The notes: generated by a model not told the origin, from the letters alone. Positions 9,644 through 19,533 are shown, counted from the stretch's first letter. The stretch is DNA of 64,000 nt from S015-6 sp964384945 (GCA_964384945.1 CAYLMK010000023.1:20706-84705), one strand, 5' to 3'. Translations and numbers: made by a program.

Positions 9644-12293
9644 CAGAAGAATGCAAAGGCACCTCGTAAACGCAAGAGCTTTTCTTGTCAAGGAGCTGAC
9701 CGGCTGCTTCTACACTCCTCTGGCCTATGTGGTTATCGTCGCTTTCCTGATCCTGTCGTGGTTTGTCACCTTCTACGTGAGCCGGTTCTACGAAGCCCAG
9801 CAGGCCGACCTGAACCTCTTCTTTCGCTGGCTTCCCTGGCTGTACTTGCTTCTGATACCTGCCTTGAGCATGCGGCTTTGGGCAGAGGAACGCAGAACCT
9901 GCACCCTTGAGCTCATCTACTCGATGCCCGTAACACTGACCGAGGTAGTCGTTGGCAAGTTTCTCGCCGCTTGGCTGATCATCGGCCTGGCCCTCTTGCT
10001 GACGCTGCCGCTTGTTTTGACGGCCATGTACCTGGGCGACCCCGACCCAGGCATCACGGTTTACGGGTACCTCGGCGGTCTGCTGATGGCCGGCGCTTAC
10101 TTGGGGGTCGGTTCCGTCGCCTCAGCCTGCACAAGGTCGCAGGTGATCAGTTTTGTGGTGTCCCTGGTTGCGTCCCTGTTCCTGGTCCTGGCCGGATGGG
10201 ACCCGGTGAGGCAGATCTTTGCAGGATGGCTGCCCGTCTGGCTGGTAGACCGGATTTCTGCCCTCGGTTTTGTGACCCGCTTTGGTTCCATGACGCGAGG
10301 GGTTCTCGACCTCAAAGACATCCTTTACTTCTCTCTCTTCATTTTCGCGAGCCTCTGCCTCAATCGTGTCGTTCTCGATACATCGCTCCCGCAGAAGGCC
10401 TTCGTCCTGAAGCCGCGCAGGACGGGAAGAATCTCGTGGAGCGTCCCAAGCCGGGCATCAGCCTTCGCGATCCTCGTGCTTGCCCTGTTAGTGGCAAGTT
10501 CGGTCCTCTCGCGGGTCAATCTTCGGTGGGATCTCACAGAGGAGCGAATCTACTCTCTTTCACAGGGAACGAAAAGAATCCTGAGAGATATGCAGGGGCC
10601 GGTAACGATCCGATTCTTTTTCAGCAAGAGCAGCCCTCACGTGCCCGCTGAGCTCAAACTGTTCGCCGATCGAACGACAGACTATCTCAAAGAGTTCGAA
10701 TACGCCGGCGGCGAAGTGAATGTAGAGACATGCGACCCTTACGCAGCAGAAGAGGCGCAGAAGTGGGCGCGAAAGCACGGGCTTGCCTACATGGAGGATG
10801 GAGAAGGGGGAAAGATATACTCCGGACTCGTGTTGTTCAGCCGGGGGCAGGAGGAGCGGATCGGCTGGGTGGATACTTCCTCGGAGCAGACCCTCGAGTA
10901 TGAAGTGTCCAGCAGAATACAGAGGCTGAAGGGCCTCCAGAGAAAGGTCATAGGGATTATCAGCAACCTCCCCGTGTTCGGAAGCGAATCCTGGAGTCAT
11001 GACGGGTTGTTCGGGGAGGGGCAGCGGGGCACACCGGCATGGCATTTTGTCAGAGAGTTGTCGAAGCAATACGAGGTGGGCCACGTTCCCCTCTCTGCGG
11101 ACCGGATTGACCCGAAGATCGACCTCCTCATTCTGTTCCATCCAAAAGATCTCCATCCCGACCTGAGGTACGCTGTCGATGAGTATACCCAGAGGGGGGG
11201 GAATTCGATTCTCTTCGTCGACCCTTCATGCACTTTGGATCAAGACCCGGATCTGGAAGGGCGCCTGATGCCGGCAGCGGAGCCCACTTCGGCCCTCTTC
11301 TCGGCCTGGGGCATCTCCATGAAGCCCGGAGCGGTCGTCCTGGACAGGGAGTATGCGAGCCGCAGCGGCCTCGACGACCTGGCCGGAGGTTTGGACCCCT
11401 CCTTCTTTCTGGCCCGGGATTCGGCCCTGAACAGGAGCAGTCCGATCACCGCAAATATCCGCTCCGTGTTACTCCCCATGGCGGGAGCCATCGAAAAGGC
11501 CGAAGACTCGCCTTACGCGTTCGAACCCTTGATACAGTCGGGGGAGGGCGCCACACTCTTCGGCCTCCAGGGAGCACGAGGTCATTACGCCGATCCGGCC
11601 CAGGGTCCTCCGGCGGGCGGCAAGGTGCGCAATATGGCCGTCCTGGTGAGAGGCAAGTTCAGATCGGCTTTTCCCGAAAGACAGAGCGATGCGCATGGCG
11701 CTGGGTACGGGGAGGCTGGTGAGGAATCTTCGGGGCCCAAGGAAGCCAGCATTATCGTGGTGGCCGACGCAGATTTGTTGGCGGACAGATACTGTATGAA
11801 GGACTTGGCCCCTATGGAGCCTGCCGCGCCGGAGGAGGACAACGACAACATCGATTTCCTGCTCAATTGCTGCGAATTGCTGACGGGCAACCGAGACCTG
11901 ATGGAGGTGAGAAGCCGCAAGCGGCTCCACAGGGGTTTTGACCGCATTGAGGAACTGCAGCGGAGAGCCCGAAGAGAAGCGAGGAAGCAGGAGACGGAAT
12001 GGGTCCGGAGAATCGAGGCGGCGAGGCAAAGGGTGACGGAGCTGGAGCGAGAGAACTACGGGCCCGCGGAGGTGGCGCTGGGACGGCCGGAGAGGGAAGA
12101 ACTGAGCAGGCTGAAGGCGGAGATCTGGCAGGCTGAGCTGGAGCTCGGGGAGACAGGGAAGAATCTCCGGAGGGATGTCGAAAGGTTGGGAAGTAAGCTC
12201 AAGCTTGTGAACCTTCTCCTGATGCCCGTCCTTGTCGTGACCTCAGGGCTGGCTTTCGCATGGCAGAGAAGAAGGAAGATCAAAAGAGGATGA
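9636..12293 (+). CDS. ABC-2 permease fused to GldG-like auxiliary domain
   Basis: The protein is about 885 aa. Residues about 15-255 form a six-helix ABC-2 permease (GldF-like, with LPWLYLLLIPALSMRLWAEE). A further helix near 275 is followed by a long extracytoplasmic GldG/ABC_transp_aux domain (EERIYSLSQGTKRIL, VTIRFFFSK, YEVSSRIQRL). Near the C-terminus is a Glu/Arg-rich coiled coil (about 760-850) and a last helix (about 860-880) with a positive tail. Fusion of GldF and GldG in one chain is common outside Bacteroidetes. The ATG at 9636 overlaps the ATPase stop by 8 bp; a GTG at 9618 would add six residues. Confidence 0.88.
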   Translation: MDSRRMQRHLVNARAFLVKELTGCFYTPLAYVVIVAFLILSWFVTFYVSRFYEAQQADLNLFFRWLPWLYLLLIPALSMRLWAEERRTCTLELIYSMPVTLTEVVVGKFLAAWLIIGLALLLTLPLVLTAMYLGDPDPGITVYGYLGGLLMAGAYLGVGSVASACTRSQVISFVVSLVASLFLVLAGWDPVRQIFAGWLPVWLVDRISALGFVTRFGSMTRGVLDLKDILYFSLFIFASLCLNRVVLDTSLPQKAFVLKPRRTGRISWSVPSRASAFAILVLALLVASSVLSRVNLRWDLTEERIYSLSQGTKRILRDMQGPVTIRFFFSKSSPHVPAELKLFADRTTDYLKEFEYAGGEVNVETCDPYAAEEAQKWARKHGLAYMEDGEGGKIYSGLVLFSRGQEERIGWVDTSSEQTLEYEVSSRIQRLKGLQRKVIGIISNLPVFGSESWSHDGLFGEGQRGTPAWHFVRELSKQYEVGHVPLSADRIDPKIDLLILFHPKDLHPDLRYAVDEYTQRGGNSILFVDPSCTLDQDPDLEGRLMPAAEPTSALFSAWGISMKPGAVVLDREYASRSGLDDLAGGLDPSFFLARDSALNRSSPITANIRSVLLPMAGAIEKAEDSPYAFEPLIQSGEGATLFGLQGARGHYADPAQGPPAGGKVRNMAVLVRGKFRSAFPERQSDAHGAGYGEAGEESSGPKEASIIVVADADLLADRYCMKDLAPMEPAAPEEDNDNIDFLLNCCELLTGNRDLMEVRSRKRLHRGFDRIEELQRRARREARKQETEWVRRIEAARQRVTELERENYGPAEVALGRPEREELSRLKAEIWQAELELGETGKNLRRDVERLGSKLKLVNLLLMPVLVVTSGLAFAWQRRRKIKRG

Positions 12294-13372
12294 GAAGCCG
12301 CACCCTGATGATTCCGGCTATTTTCGCACTCGCAGGCCTACCTTTCGCCTTCCTGACGAATTCAGCCGAGCGTAGCGGAGGAGTGCTTGGAGAGCCTCTC
12401 TTTGAGCGGTTCTGCAAAGACGACGTCAGCGAGATTATCGTCACCGGTTCACGCGAAAGCGCCTCCATCGCAAAAGCGGGTGCAACCTGGGTGTTGCGGA
12501 ACCGTTATGGTTACCCCGCCGATCTGCAGAAGGTCTCCGTCTTCCTGCTCAAGTGCGAGGCCGCGCGGGTCGGCTGGGAGTTTGAGGCAACCGTCGAGCT
12601 GCTGCGGCATTACGGTTTGGAGTCGCCGGAAGCGAGGCTGGCGGGCGAACAGGAAAGGGGCCCCCGGGTTGTCTTGAAGAATCCCGAAGGGGAGGTCCTT
12701 CAGGATTTCATCGTGGGAGCCCCGTGGATTCCCGGCGGCACGCCTGAAGGTCACTATGTCCGGCTGGCGGCGGAAAACCGGGTTCGAATCGTCGACACGG
12801 ATTTTATCGGGATATCTGAAAACCCCAAGAAATGGCTCGACAGGAAGCTCATCGAACTCAGTCCGAACGAGATTACAGGGATCCTATGCAGCCATGTGGA
12901 CGGAAACGGCCTTGCCTACTCTTTCCGTCGGGTCAATGGGATCGGCGGCTTTGAAGAAGAGTCGATGAGCGAGAATCACCAGGTGGAGAGGATGGTGCTG
13001 AAAAAATTGGAGTGGGCCATGACCTACCTCGAGTTGGAAGATGTCCTCCCCGGGCGGAACGGTGAATCAGCCGTCGAGAACAAAGGGTCAGTCCGCATCG
13101 ATTACCGCGCCCGAAACGGACTCGTGTACCGCGTGTTCCCGGGCGGGCCCTGCCCCGACTCTGATTTGTGTCACCTGAGAATCGATGTGGAACCCTTGAA
13201 TGGGGACAGCGGCGGGGAGCCGGAGGATATGGCCCGGAACTTGTCCGAAACAAGAGCTGCCGTCGCAAGGGAACTGAACCGACGCCTTAGCCCTTGGACA
13301 TTCGCGGTATCGAAGGCCGCTCACAGCAATTTCATAACGGATCTGAACCAGCTCATTCGGCAGGCAGAGTGA
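12290..13372 (+). CDS. DUF4340 domain-containing protein
   Basis: This is a 360-aa protein with an N-terminal membrane anchor (MIPAIFALAGLPFAFLTN). DUF4340-type repeats follow (VSEIIVTGSRESASIAKAG-like strands, DLQKVSVFLLKCEA, HYGLESPEARLAG, DTDFIGISENPKKWLDRKLIEL). DUF4340 genes typically follow GldG-like genes, as here. The start at 12290 overlaps the upstream stop in an ATGA arrangement with AAGGAAGA upstream; a start at 12260 would add ten residues. It is probably the periplasmic third component of the ABC system. Confidence 0.85.
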   Translation: MRSRTLMIPAIFALAGLPFAFLTNSAERSGGVLGEPLFERFCKDDVSEIIVTGSRESASIAKAGATWVLRNRYGYPADLQKVSVFLLKCEAARVGWEFEATVELLRHYGLESPEARLAGEQERGPRVVLKNPEGEVLQDFIVGAPWIPGGTPEGHYVRLAAENRVRIVDTDFIGISENPKKWLDRKLIELSPNEITGILCSHVDGNGLAYSFRRVNGIGGFEEESMSENHQVERMVLKKLEWAMTYLELEDVLPGRNGESAVENKGSVRIDYRARNGLVYRVFPGGPCPDSDLCHLRIDVEPLNGDSGGEPEDMARNLSETRAAVARELNRRLSPWTFAVSKAAHSNFITDLNQLIRQAE

Positions 13373-13432
13373 TCGGGGCGGATTTCCAATGCGACGGAGG
13401 AGTCTCACATTTCAGGGGATCAGGAGGACGCG

Positions 13433-14146
13433 ATGATCAAGCACGTTTTCATCTTTGAGCCTTGGATCAGCATGATCGAGATGGATCGTTTCTATTTCCG
13501 TTTCCACAGCAAGGAGTGCCTGCGCTTCTTCGGGCCCTGGCTTCGGCGATATGAGACCTATCGTGCCTGCGATGCAGCACCCGAGACAGAGCGTTTTGGT
13601 GTACGGCGGGGACGTATGACCGAGCTCTGGTATGGGAGCGTGGAGGACTTCCTCGAAGCGGATCCCAACAAGAGGCCCTACACGCCTCCTCCGGGGGGAT
13701 GGGCGGGCAGCGGTCTTCTCCAGGGGGCCATAACCATGGTTCCCGCCCGGCCGACAGAGGACTTCCTTGGCAAGGAGCCGACCCCGGAGGAAGTTCCGAT
13801 CCTGCGGTGGTATCGGGTGATCAAGTACCCGGCGGACGTGAAGGTGGAAGAAGGGGAGAACTGGTATCTCAACGTTTTCTCCAAGCAGGCGAGAGGGCAA
13901 GTCGGGCTCCTGAGGTATGTAAGTCACAAGGTGCTCGAAAAACCGCCGATCGAAACCCCTTGGCACCGGGTGGAGGAAATGTGGTACCAGGATTTCGACG
14001 CCTGGCGGCGGGCCGTTATCGAGTCGCCCCCAAAGTACACGAAACCGCCCTGGGCCAAGGAGGAACCCTTCTTCGATATGATCAGTACCTTTGTGGGCAA
14101 CAAACCGGACGTCGATTTCCTGAAGGATCATCCTCTGATTCCCTAG
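13433..14146 (+). CDS. EthD-like dimeric alpha/beta-barrel protein, copy 1
   Basis: This 237-aa protein appears to hold two EthD-type ferredoxin-like repeats (about 1-105 and 115-225), with motifs FHSKECLRFFGPWL, EEGENWYLNVF, GLLRYVSH and EMWYQDFDAWRRAV. EthD proteins accompany oxygenases and other degradative enzymes and some are small isomerases, dehydratases or accessory factors; here the reaction is unknown. AGGAGG lies 6 nt upstream of the start. A close paralogue lies at 16237 on the other side of the flavoenzyme gene, about two-thirds identical by eye, so this gene and its partner look like a tandem duplication around the reductase. Confidence 0.75.
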   Translation: MIKHVFIFEPWISMIEMDRFYFRFHSKECLRFFGPWLRRYETYRACDAAPETERFGVRRGRMTELWYGSVEDFLEADPNKRPYTPPPGGWAGSGLLQGAITMVPARPTEDFLGKEPTPEEVPILRWYRVIKYPADVKVEEGENWYLNVFSKQARGQVGLLRYVSHKVLEKPPIETPWHRVEEMWYQDFDAWRRAVIESPPKYTKPPWAKEEPFFDMISTFVGNKPDVDFLKDHPLIP

Positions 14147-14197
14147 GCGGCCCTGGAATCCCAAGGACATCGAGAAAGACAGCAAAGGAGAACGGCC

Positions 14198-16171
14198 ATG
14201 CTGGAAAAGGTTTTCGAGCCCATCGAGATAAAGAGCATGACTCTGAAGAACCGGATTGCCTTTGCCCCTTTGCTCAACATGCCGAGGGACAGTACCGACC
14301 TTCTGACGGCAGGAGTCAACAGCGACCTCACCGTCCGCTGGTTTGTCGAAAGGGCTAAGGGGGAAGCGGGACTACTGGTGACAGGGGCTGTCACGACCGG
14401 AGGGATCTTGGGGGCGGGGAAGAAGGAAGGGTTTGCCAGGCTGGGGAAGGCGGTGCACGAACACGGCTCGAAGATCTGTGTCCAGCTTGCCGCCTTCGGC
14501 CCCCTCGGAACCATGGGCCCATCCCCTCACCCCTACCCAGATCCGACTCACCCCAAATGGGGGGTTTTCGACCTGGAGGCAGGCCAGATCATCCCTGTGT
14601 CCGCGATGCCGGTTCCTGTCATCAAGCAAACCGAGAGGGAGTTCGCCGAAGCTGCAGCCGTGTTGAAATCCGCCGGGATAGATGCCGTTGAGCTCCACTG
14701 CGCACACGGTGGAGCCACCCTTCACTGCTCTTTCCTTACTCCCTTCCACAACAGGCGCACGGACCAATACGGCGGAAGCTGGGAGAACAGGCTCAGACTC
14801 ACTGTAGAGACACTGCAGCTGATGCGGGAGGCCGTCGGAAAGGACTTTCCCATACTCGTCAGGCTGAGTGTGGACGAAATGGTGGGGCCCGCCGGGATTA
14901 CCACCCAGGACACCTGCGAGATCATCGTCCCTGCCCTGGAGAAGGCGGGCGCCGACTGTATTGACGCCTCCCAGGGCTCCATAACGCACGCTCCGGAAGG
15001 CATCAATATCACCTGCTACCACCCCCGGGGCTGCTTCATTCAGTATGCGGAAGCGGTCAAGAAGGCGACCAGGCTCCCCGTCATCGGAGTGGGCAGGATC
15101 GTCGACCTGGAGATGGCCGAGGCGTTCCTCCAGGAAGGAAAGGCGGACATCATCTACATGGGCAGGCAGTTGACGGCCGACCCCGAGACGGTGAAGAAAT
15201 ACCGCGAGGGAAGGCCCGAGGACGTCAGGAAGTGCATTGGAGAGCTGACAAGGCGGCAGGAGCGCGAGTGCGGCCGACCCTGCATCATCAACTACGACAT
15301 ACAGGACGAACCCATACCCCTGAAGCCGGCGGAAAAGCCCAAGAAGGTGCTGGTCATCGGCGGTGGTGTGGCCGGCATGGAAGCAGCGAGAATAGCCGCG
15401 CAAAGAGGGCACAAGGTGACCCTGATGGAAAGGGACACACAGCTTGGCGGTGAGGTCAGCGTCCTGGCCCTCAACCCGCTCACCTCCGAGTTCAGAAACA
15501 TCGTTGAATACCTCGGCACCCAGATGAGGAAGCTCAAAGTGGATGTGAGGCTTTGCCGGGAGGCCGGTGCGGCCGATGTCAAGGAGATGAAACCGGATGT
15601 GGTCATTCTGGCTGCGGGCTCGGAGCCGGTGATTCCGGAGGTCGCCCAGGGGAAGCCGGGCGTGATGACTCATGAGGAGGCCTCGAAACATCCGTCCGCG
15701 GTCGGACAGCGGGTAATCGTCTGGAATTTCTGGGGGGCGGAACTTGCCATCACGCTGGCCCAGCAGGGAAAGTCCGTCGTACTCATCGGCAGGGGCGGGC
15801 CAGGGTCACTGGCCAGCGAACACGGAATGTACAGGAAGTGGTGGCTGGTGAGAAGGCTGACGGACGTCAGTGTGGTGAGGGCAACACCCGAATCGCACCC
15901 CTTGCCCAATCTGGATGTACTCAGCAACGTGGAGGTGGAGGATATCCGTGACTCGGCCATGAAAATAAAAGACAAGAGCGGAAAAACCAGATTGATTCCT
16001 TACGACACCATCATTCTCTCGCAGCGTTACGGCAGAAGGAAACGAAACGATTCTCTCTTCGATGAGCTCCAGGGCAAGGTGCCTGAGGTTCACAAGATCG
16101 GCGATTGCTCTCAGGTGAGAGAAATACAGGATGCGATCTGGAGCGCCAACGAGGTTGCCAGAAGGATATAG
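14198..16171 (+). CDS. FadH/BaiCD-type NADH:flavin oxidoreductase (Old Yellow Enzyme family)
   Basis: This 657-aa, two-part flavoenzyme resembles 2,4-dienoyl-CoA reductase. Residues 1-350 are an OYE TIM barrel (VELHCAHGGATL, RTDQYGGSWENRLRL). Residues about 385-657 are a pyridine-nucleotide disulphide oxidoreductase-type module with VLVIGGGVAGMEAARIA for dinucleotide binding. Such enzymes reduce C=C bonds conjugated to a carbonyl or thioester. The linker that should bind a 4Fe-4S cluster reads C-x11-C-x3-C instead of C-x2-C-x3-C-x11-C: Glu and Arg stand where the second and third Cys are expected, so the cluster may be absent. Substrate is unknown; neighbours suggest a CoA ester. Confidence 0.87.
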   Translation: MLEKVFEPIEIKSMTLKNRIAFAPLLNMPRDSTDLLTAGVNSDLTVRWFVERAKGEAGLLVTGAVTTGGILGAGKKEGFARLGKAVHEHGSKICVQLAAFGPLGTMGPSPHPYPDPTHPKWGVFDLEAGQIIPVSAMPVPVIKQTEREFAEAAAVLKSAGIDAVELHCAHGGATLHCSFLTPFHNRRTDQYGGSWENRLRLTVETLQLMREAVGKDFPILVRLSVDEMVGPAGITTQDTCEIIVPALEKAGADCIDASQGSITHAPEGINITCYHPRGCFIQYAEAVKKATRLPVIGVGRIVDLEMAEAFLQEGKADIIYMGRQLTADPETVKKYREGRPEDVRKCIGELTRRQERECGRPCIINYDIQDEPIPLKPAEKPKKVLVIGGGVAGMEAARIAAQRGHKVTLMERDTQLGGEVSVLALNPLTSEFRNIVEYLGTQMRKLKVDVRLCREAGAADVKEMKPDVVILAAGSEPVIPEVAQGKPGVMTHEEASKHPSAVGQRVIVWNFWGAELAITLAQQGKSVVLIGRGGPGSLASEHGMYRKWWLVRRLTDVSVVRATPESHPLPNLDVLSNVEVEDIRDSAMKIKDKSGKTRLIPYDTIILSQRYGRRKRNDSLFDELQGKVPEVHKIGDCSQVREIQDAIWSANEVARRI

Positions 16172-16236
16172 CGGGGGAAGCAAAACCGGCAGAGCGCGGA
16201 GGAATCCGCGCCCCGGGGCTTTGAAGGAGGCGTGCC

Positions 16237-16953
16237 ATGATAAAGCACTTGTTCGTTTTCCAGCCGGCCGTCAGCATGGTCGAGGCGGATCGGTACTACT
16301 TCCGATTCCACGCAAATGAGGTGGTGCGCTTCGTGGGGCCCTGGCTGTGCCGTTACGAGACCTACCGTGCCAGCAACGCTCCAAAGGAGGCCGACAGATT
16401 CGGGTGCCTGCGCGGTCGCTTGAGCGAGTTGTGGTACAGGAGCGTGGGGGAATTCCGGGAAGCCGACCCTGAGAACAGGCCCTACACGGCCCCCGGCACC
16501 CCAGGTGGATGGGCGGACTTGCTTGGAAAGGCCGCCGTCATCATCGTGCCGGCGAGGCCGACCGAGGACTTCCTCGGCAAAGAACCGCTGCCGGAGCAGG
16601 TGCCCATCCTGCGCTGGCTCCGGATTCTCAAGTACCCGGAGGGCGTTTCGGTGAAGGACGGAGAAAAGTGGTATTTGGAAACCTTCTCGCAGGACGCCAA
16701 GCGTCAGCAGGGCCTCCTCAAGTACGTAAGCCACCGTGTGCTGGACGATCTGCCGATTCAGACCCCCTGGTGCCGCGTTGAAGAGATGTGGTACCAGGAT
16801 TTTGACGCATGGAGGAGGGCGGTCGTCGAGTCGCCTCCCGGGTACACGGCGCCGCCCTGGGGCAAGGAGGAGCCTTTTGTCGATATGGTAAGTACCTTCG
16901 TAGGCTACAAGCCGGATGTTGACTTCATCAAGGATTGCCCCCGCATCCCCTGA
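16237..16953 (+). CDS. EthD-like dimeric alpha/beta-barrel protein, copy 2
   Basis: This 238-aa paralogue of the protein at 13433 is collinear over its whole length and shares blocks such as VPARPTEDFLGKEP, PILRW, RVEEMWYQDFDAWRRAV and KPDVDF. The start has GGAGG upstream. It flanks the flavoenzyme on the 3' side, with the first copy on the 5' side. Differences cluster in the first repeat (about residues 10-60), so the two may form a heteromer or act on different intermediates; this is inference. No catalytic residues are assigned. Confidence 0.75.
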   Translation: MIKHLFVFQPAVSMVEADRYYFRFHANEVVRFVGPWLCRYETYRASNAPKEADRFGCLRGRLSELWYRSVGEFREADPENRPYTAPGTPGGWADLLGKAAVIIVPARPTEDFLGKEPLPEQVPILRWLRILKYPEGVSVKDGEKWYLETFSQDAKRQQGLLKYVSHRVLDDLPIQTPWCRVEEMWYQDFDAWRRAVVESPPGYTAPPWGKEEPFVDMVSTFVGYKPDVDFIKDCPRIP

Positions 16954-17076
16954 GGAGCGCCAGGCGACTCAAGGGCAATCAAGGGGCGTGCAATTGACCT
17001 CTTCGCTTTTTTCTTGGGGCTCGTTGTTCATTCGGATTCTTCTCAACCATTTGTCCGTTCCAGGAGGGAGCAAGCG

Positions 17077-17856
17077 ATGACGATCCCCAACCTCTCCCAG
17101 AAAGGCAGAGTCGCTCTTGTCACCGGTGCAAGGCGCGGGTTGGGCAAAGCGATAGCCCTCGCCTTTGCCGAGGCGGGTGCAGACGTCGCGATCTGTGACC
17201 ACGTGACAGAGGGGGGGGAACTCGAGGGTGTCGGAATCGCTGTGGGCAAGCTCGGGCGCCGCGCTCTTCCGTGCCGGACCGACGTAACCCGCGAAATCGA
17301 GGTAGACAGGCTGGTGGCGGATGTGATGGGTGAATTCGGGCGGATCGACGTGCTCGTCAACAACGCAGCGCTGCTGGGCGGCCTGGGCCCGCTCCTGGAG
17401 CACAGCCAGGTGAGTTTCGCGGCGGTCATGGACACCAACATCAAGGGCCCCTTTATCTGCACCCGTGCAGTAAGCAAGGTTATGATACAGCAGAAGAGCG
17501 GAATCATCATCAACATGGCATCGGTGGCCGCCTTTCGCGCCGGCGGCGTCTACAGCGTCTCAAAAGCGGCCTTGGCGATGCTGACCCGGGTCTGTGCGAA
17601 GGAACTGGCCCCCTTCGGTATCCGAGTGAATGCCATCGCTCCCTACGTAACGCGCACCGAGAAGGAACCAAACCGAACCATGAGCGAAGAATTCTGGTCG
17701 GACCCTCAGGCGATATCCGATGCCAAGACCCCTGTCCCCCTTGGCAGGCTGGGAGATCTGGACGATATCACCGGAGCTTCCCTGTTCCTTGCCTCCGAGG
17801 CGGCCGGGCACATTACGGGCCATGTGCTGGTGGTGGACGGAGGGTTTCTGGCTTGA
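17077..17856 (+). CDS. short-chain dehydrogenase/reductase (SDR)
   Basis: This 259-aa classical SDR has the cofactor motif TGARRGLG at residues 16-23, NNAA at 95-98, and catalytic Ser149, Tyr159, Lys163 (VYSVSK). Asp41 after the second strand favours NAD(H) over NADP(H). The start at 17077 is chosen because GGAGGGAG precedes it and it gives the usual N-terminus; the frame extends upstream to 17014. In this cluster a hydroxyacyl-CoA or alcohol dehydrogenase role is likely, between the reductase and thiolase steps. Confidence 0.9.
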   Translation: MTIPNLSQKGRVALVTGARRGLGKAIALAFAEAGADVAICDHVTEGGELEGVGIAVGKLGRRALPCRTDVTREIEVDRLVADVMGEFGRIDVLVNNAALLGGLGPLLEHSQVSFAAVMDTNIKGPFICTRAVSKVMIQQKSGIIINMASVAAFRAGGVYSVSKAALAMLTRVCAKELAPFGIRVNAIAPYVTRTEKEPNRTMSEEFWSDPQAISDAKTPVPLGRLGDLDDITGASLFLASEAAGHITGHVLVVDGGFLA

Positions 17857-17961
17857 GACGCCGTGCGGGGATTGATTTCCCCTTGTTCTTGCTGAATCAA
17901 GTGCCTATTCCCGCCACCCCTTGTTTTGGCTCCGCAAACAACCCCTAGCAAACAGGGAGAA

Positions 17962-19533
17962 ATGACCATGGCCTTCTCAAACTGGGCCACGGTCCTCGAG
18001 GAGCAGGCGGCAAAACTCGGGGACAAGCCGTTCCTTTATCTCGTCTACCAGGACCGATATGTAAGCTACCGGGAAATGGACGAGAACGCCAACCGTGCAG
18101 CCCAATATCTATTGAGCCTCGGAGCAAAGCCAGGGGATGGAATTGCTACGCTCATGGGGAATTCTCCGGAATTTCTGAATCTCTTCTTCGGGATCCAGAG
18201 AATCGGAATGTACATCGTACCCGTCAACACATCCCTCCGCGGGGACAGTCTCTCCTACATCATCGACAACTGCGATGCTAAGTTCCTGGCCCTCGACCAT
18301 GAACTGATCGAACTCTATCGAACGGTGCGCCAGAAGACGCCCAAGATAGAACAGGTGCTGGTCAACACAAGGGAGGCTGCTCCGGATTGCGCCGTACCGG
18401 CCGGGCTCACAGATCTCAGGAACGCTTACGGGACGCAGGTCCCCTCGGGCAGGCCGGATGCGCACTTTGACGAGAACTCCCTCTTGCTCCTGATGTACAC
18501 ATCGGGAACGACGGGGCTGCCCAAGGGGGTCGTGTCGCGATACAACAGGAACGCCGTCGACCGGATCCGCCCGCTGACCGCTGTCATGCTCACCCCGGAT
18601 TCCGTCTATTTCACCGCCCTGGCCCTCTTTCATGGGAACGCCCTGATCATCACGACGACCCAGTCCCTGATAGCGGGATGCAGGGTAGCTCTCGCAAAGC
18701 GGTTCAGCGCCAGCCGGTTCTGGGAGCAGATCCACCGGTCCGAGGCCACGATCTTCAACACCATCGGAGCCATCATCCCCATTCTCCTCAAGCAACCCCC
18801 AAGCCCTTACGAGAAGAACCACAACGTGAAGGTCGTTCTGTCCGCAGGATGTCCGGCGGACATGTGGGAGCGGTTTGAAAAGCGTTTCAACGTGACCCTT
18901 TGGGAAGGCTATGGCGCGGTCGATGGATCCGGAACCATCATGAACTTCGGGAATGCGCCCAAGGGGTCCATAGGAAAACCCCTGTCAGGCGAGATCCGGC
19001 TCGTGGGCGATGACGGCAGAGACGTACCGGTCGGCCAGCCTGGAGAGCTTCTCTTCGGAGTCCCCGCGGACAAGAAGAGCAACATCGAGTACTACAAGAA
19101 CCTGGAAGCCTCTGAGAACAAGACGAGAGGCGAGTGGGAGTACACCGGCGACCTCCTGTACCGGGATGCAGAGGGGTATCTGTACTTCGTGGGCAGGAAG
19201 ACCGACTCCATGCGGCGTCGGGGTGAGAACGTGTCCGCCTTCGAAGTCGAAAAGGAGATCCTCAAGCACCCTGCCGTGCTCGAGTGCGCTGTATATGGGG
19301 TCCCTTCCGAGCTGACGGAGGAAGAGATCATGGCCTCAGTCCGGGTGGTCGAGGGCTTGAGCCTGACGCCCAGGGGATTGTGGGACTTCCTGCAGGACAA
19401 GCTGGCAAGATTCGCGATTCCGCGCTACATCCGGATCGTGGAAGACTTCCCCAGGACCGAGACGTTCCGCGTCAAGAAGCACGAACTGAAGGCACTCGGA
19501 GTCACCTCCGACACCTTTGATGCAGATAAATGA
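17962..19533 (+). CDS. acyl-CoA synthetase (AMP-dependent ligase)
   Basis: This 523-aa member of the ANL superfamily has the P-loop-like A3 motif YTSGTTGLPKG (about residue 180), the A5-type segment WEGYGAVDGSG, the hinge YTGDLLYRDAEGYLYFVGR and a C-terminal lid with the catalytic-type Lys in RTETFRVKK. Its overall pattern is closest to CaiC-like carboxylate-CoA ligases. AGGGAGA lies just upstream of the chosen ATG; an in-frame ATG at 17926 has none. It would activate the carboxylic acid substrate of the pathway to a CoA thioester. Confidence 0.9.
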   Translation: MTMAFSNWATVLEEQAAKLGDKPFLYLVYQDRYVSYREMDENANRAAQYLLSLGAKPGDGIATLMGNSPEFLNLFFGIQRIGMYIVPVNTSLRGDSLSYIIDNCDAKFLALDHELIELYRTVRQKTPKIEQVLVNTREAAPDCAVPAGLTDLRNAYGTQVPSGRPDAHFDENSLLLLMYTSGTTGLPKGVVSRYNRNAVDRIRPLTAVMLTPDSVYFTALALFHGNALIITTTQSLIAGCRVALAKRFSASRFWEQIHRSEATIFNTIGAIIPILLKQPPSPYEKNHNVKVVLSAGCPADMWERFEKRFNVTLWEGYGAVDGSGTIMNFGNAPKGSIGKPLSGEIRLVGDDGRDVPVGQPGELLFGVPADKKSNIEYYKNLEASENKTRGEWEYTGDLLYRDAEGYLYFVGRKTDSMRRRGENVSAFEVEKEILKHPAVLECAVYGVPSELTEEEIMASVRVVEGLSLTPRGLWDFLQDKLARFAIPRYIRIVEDFPRTETFRVKKHELKALGVTSDTFDADK

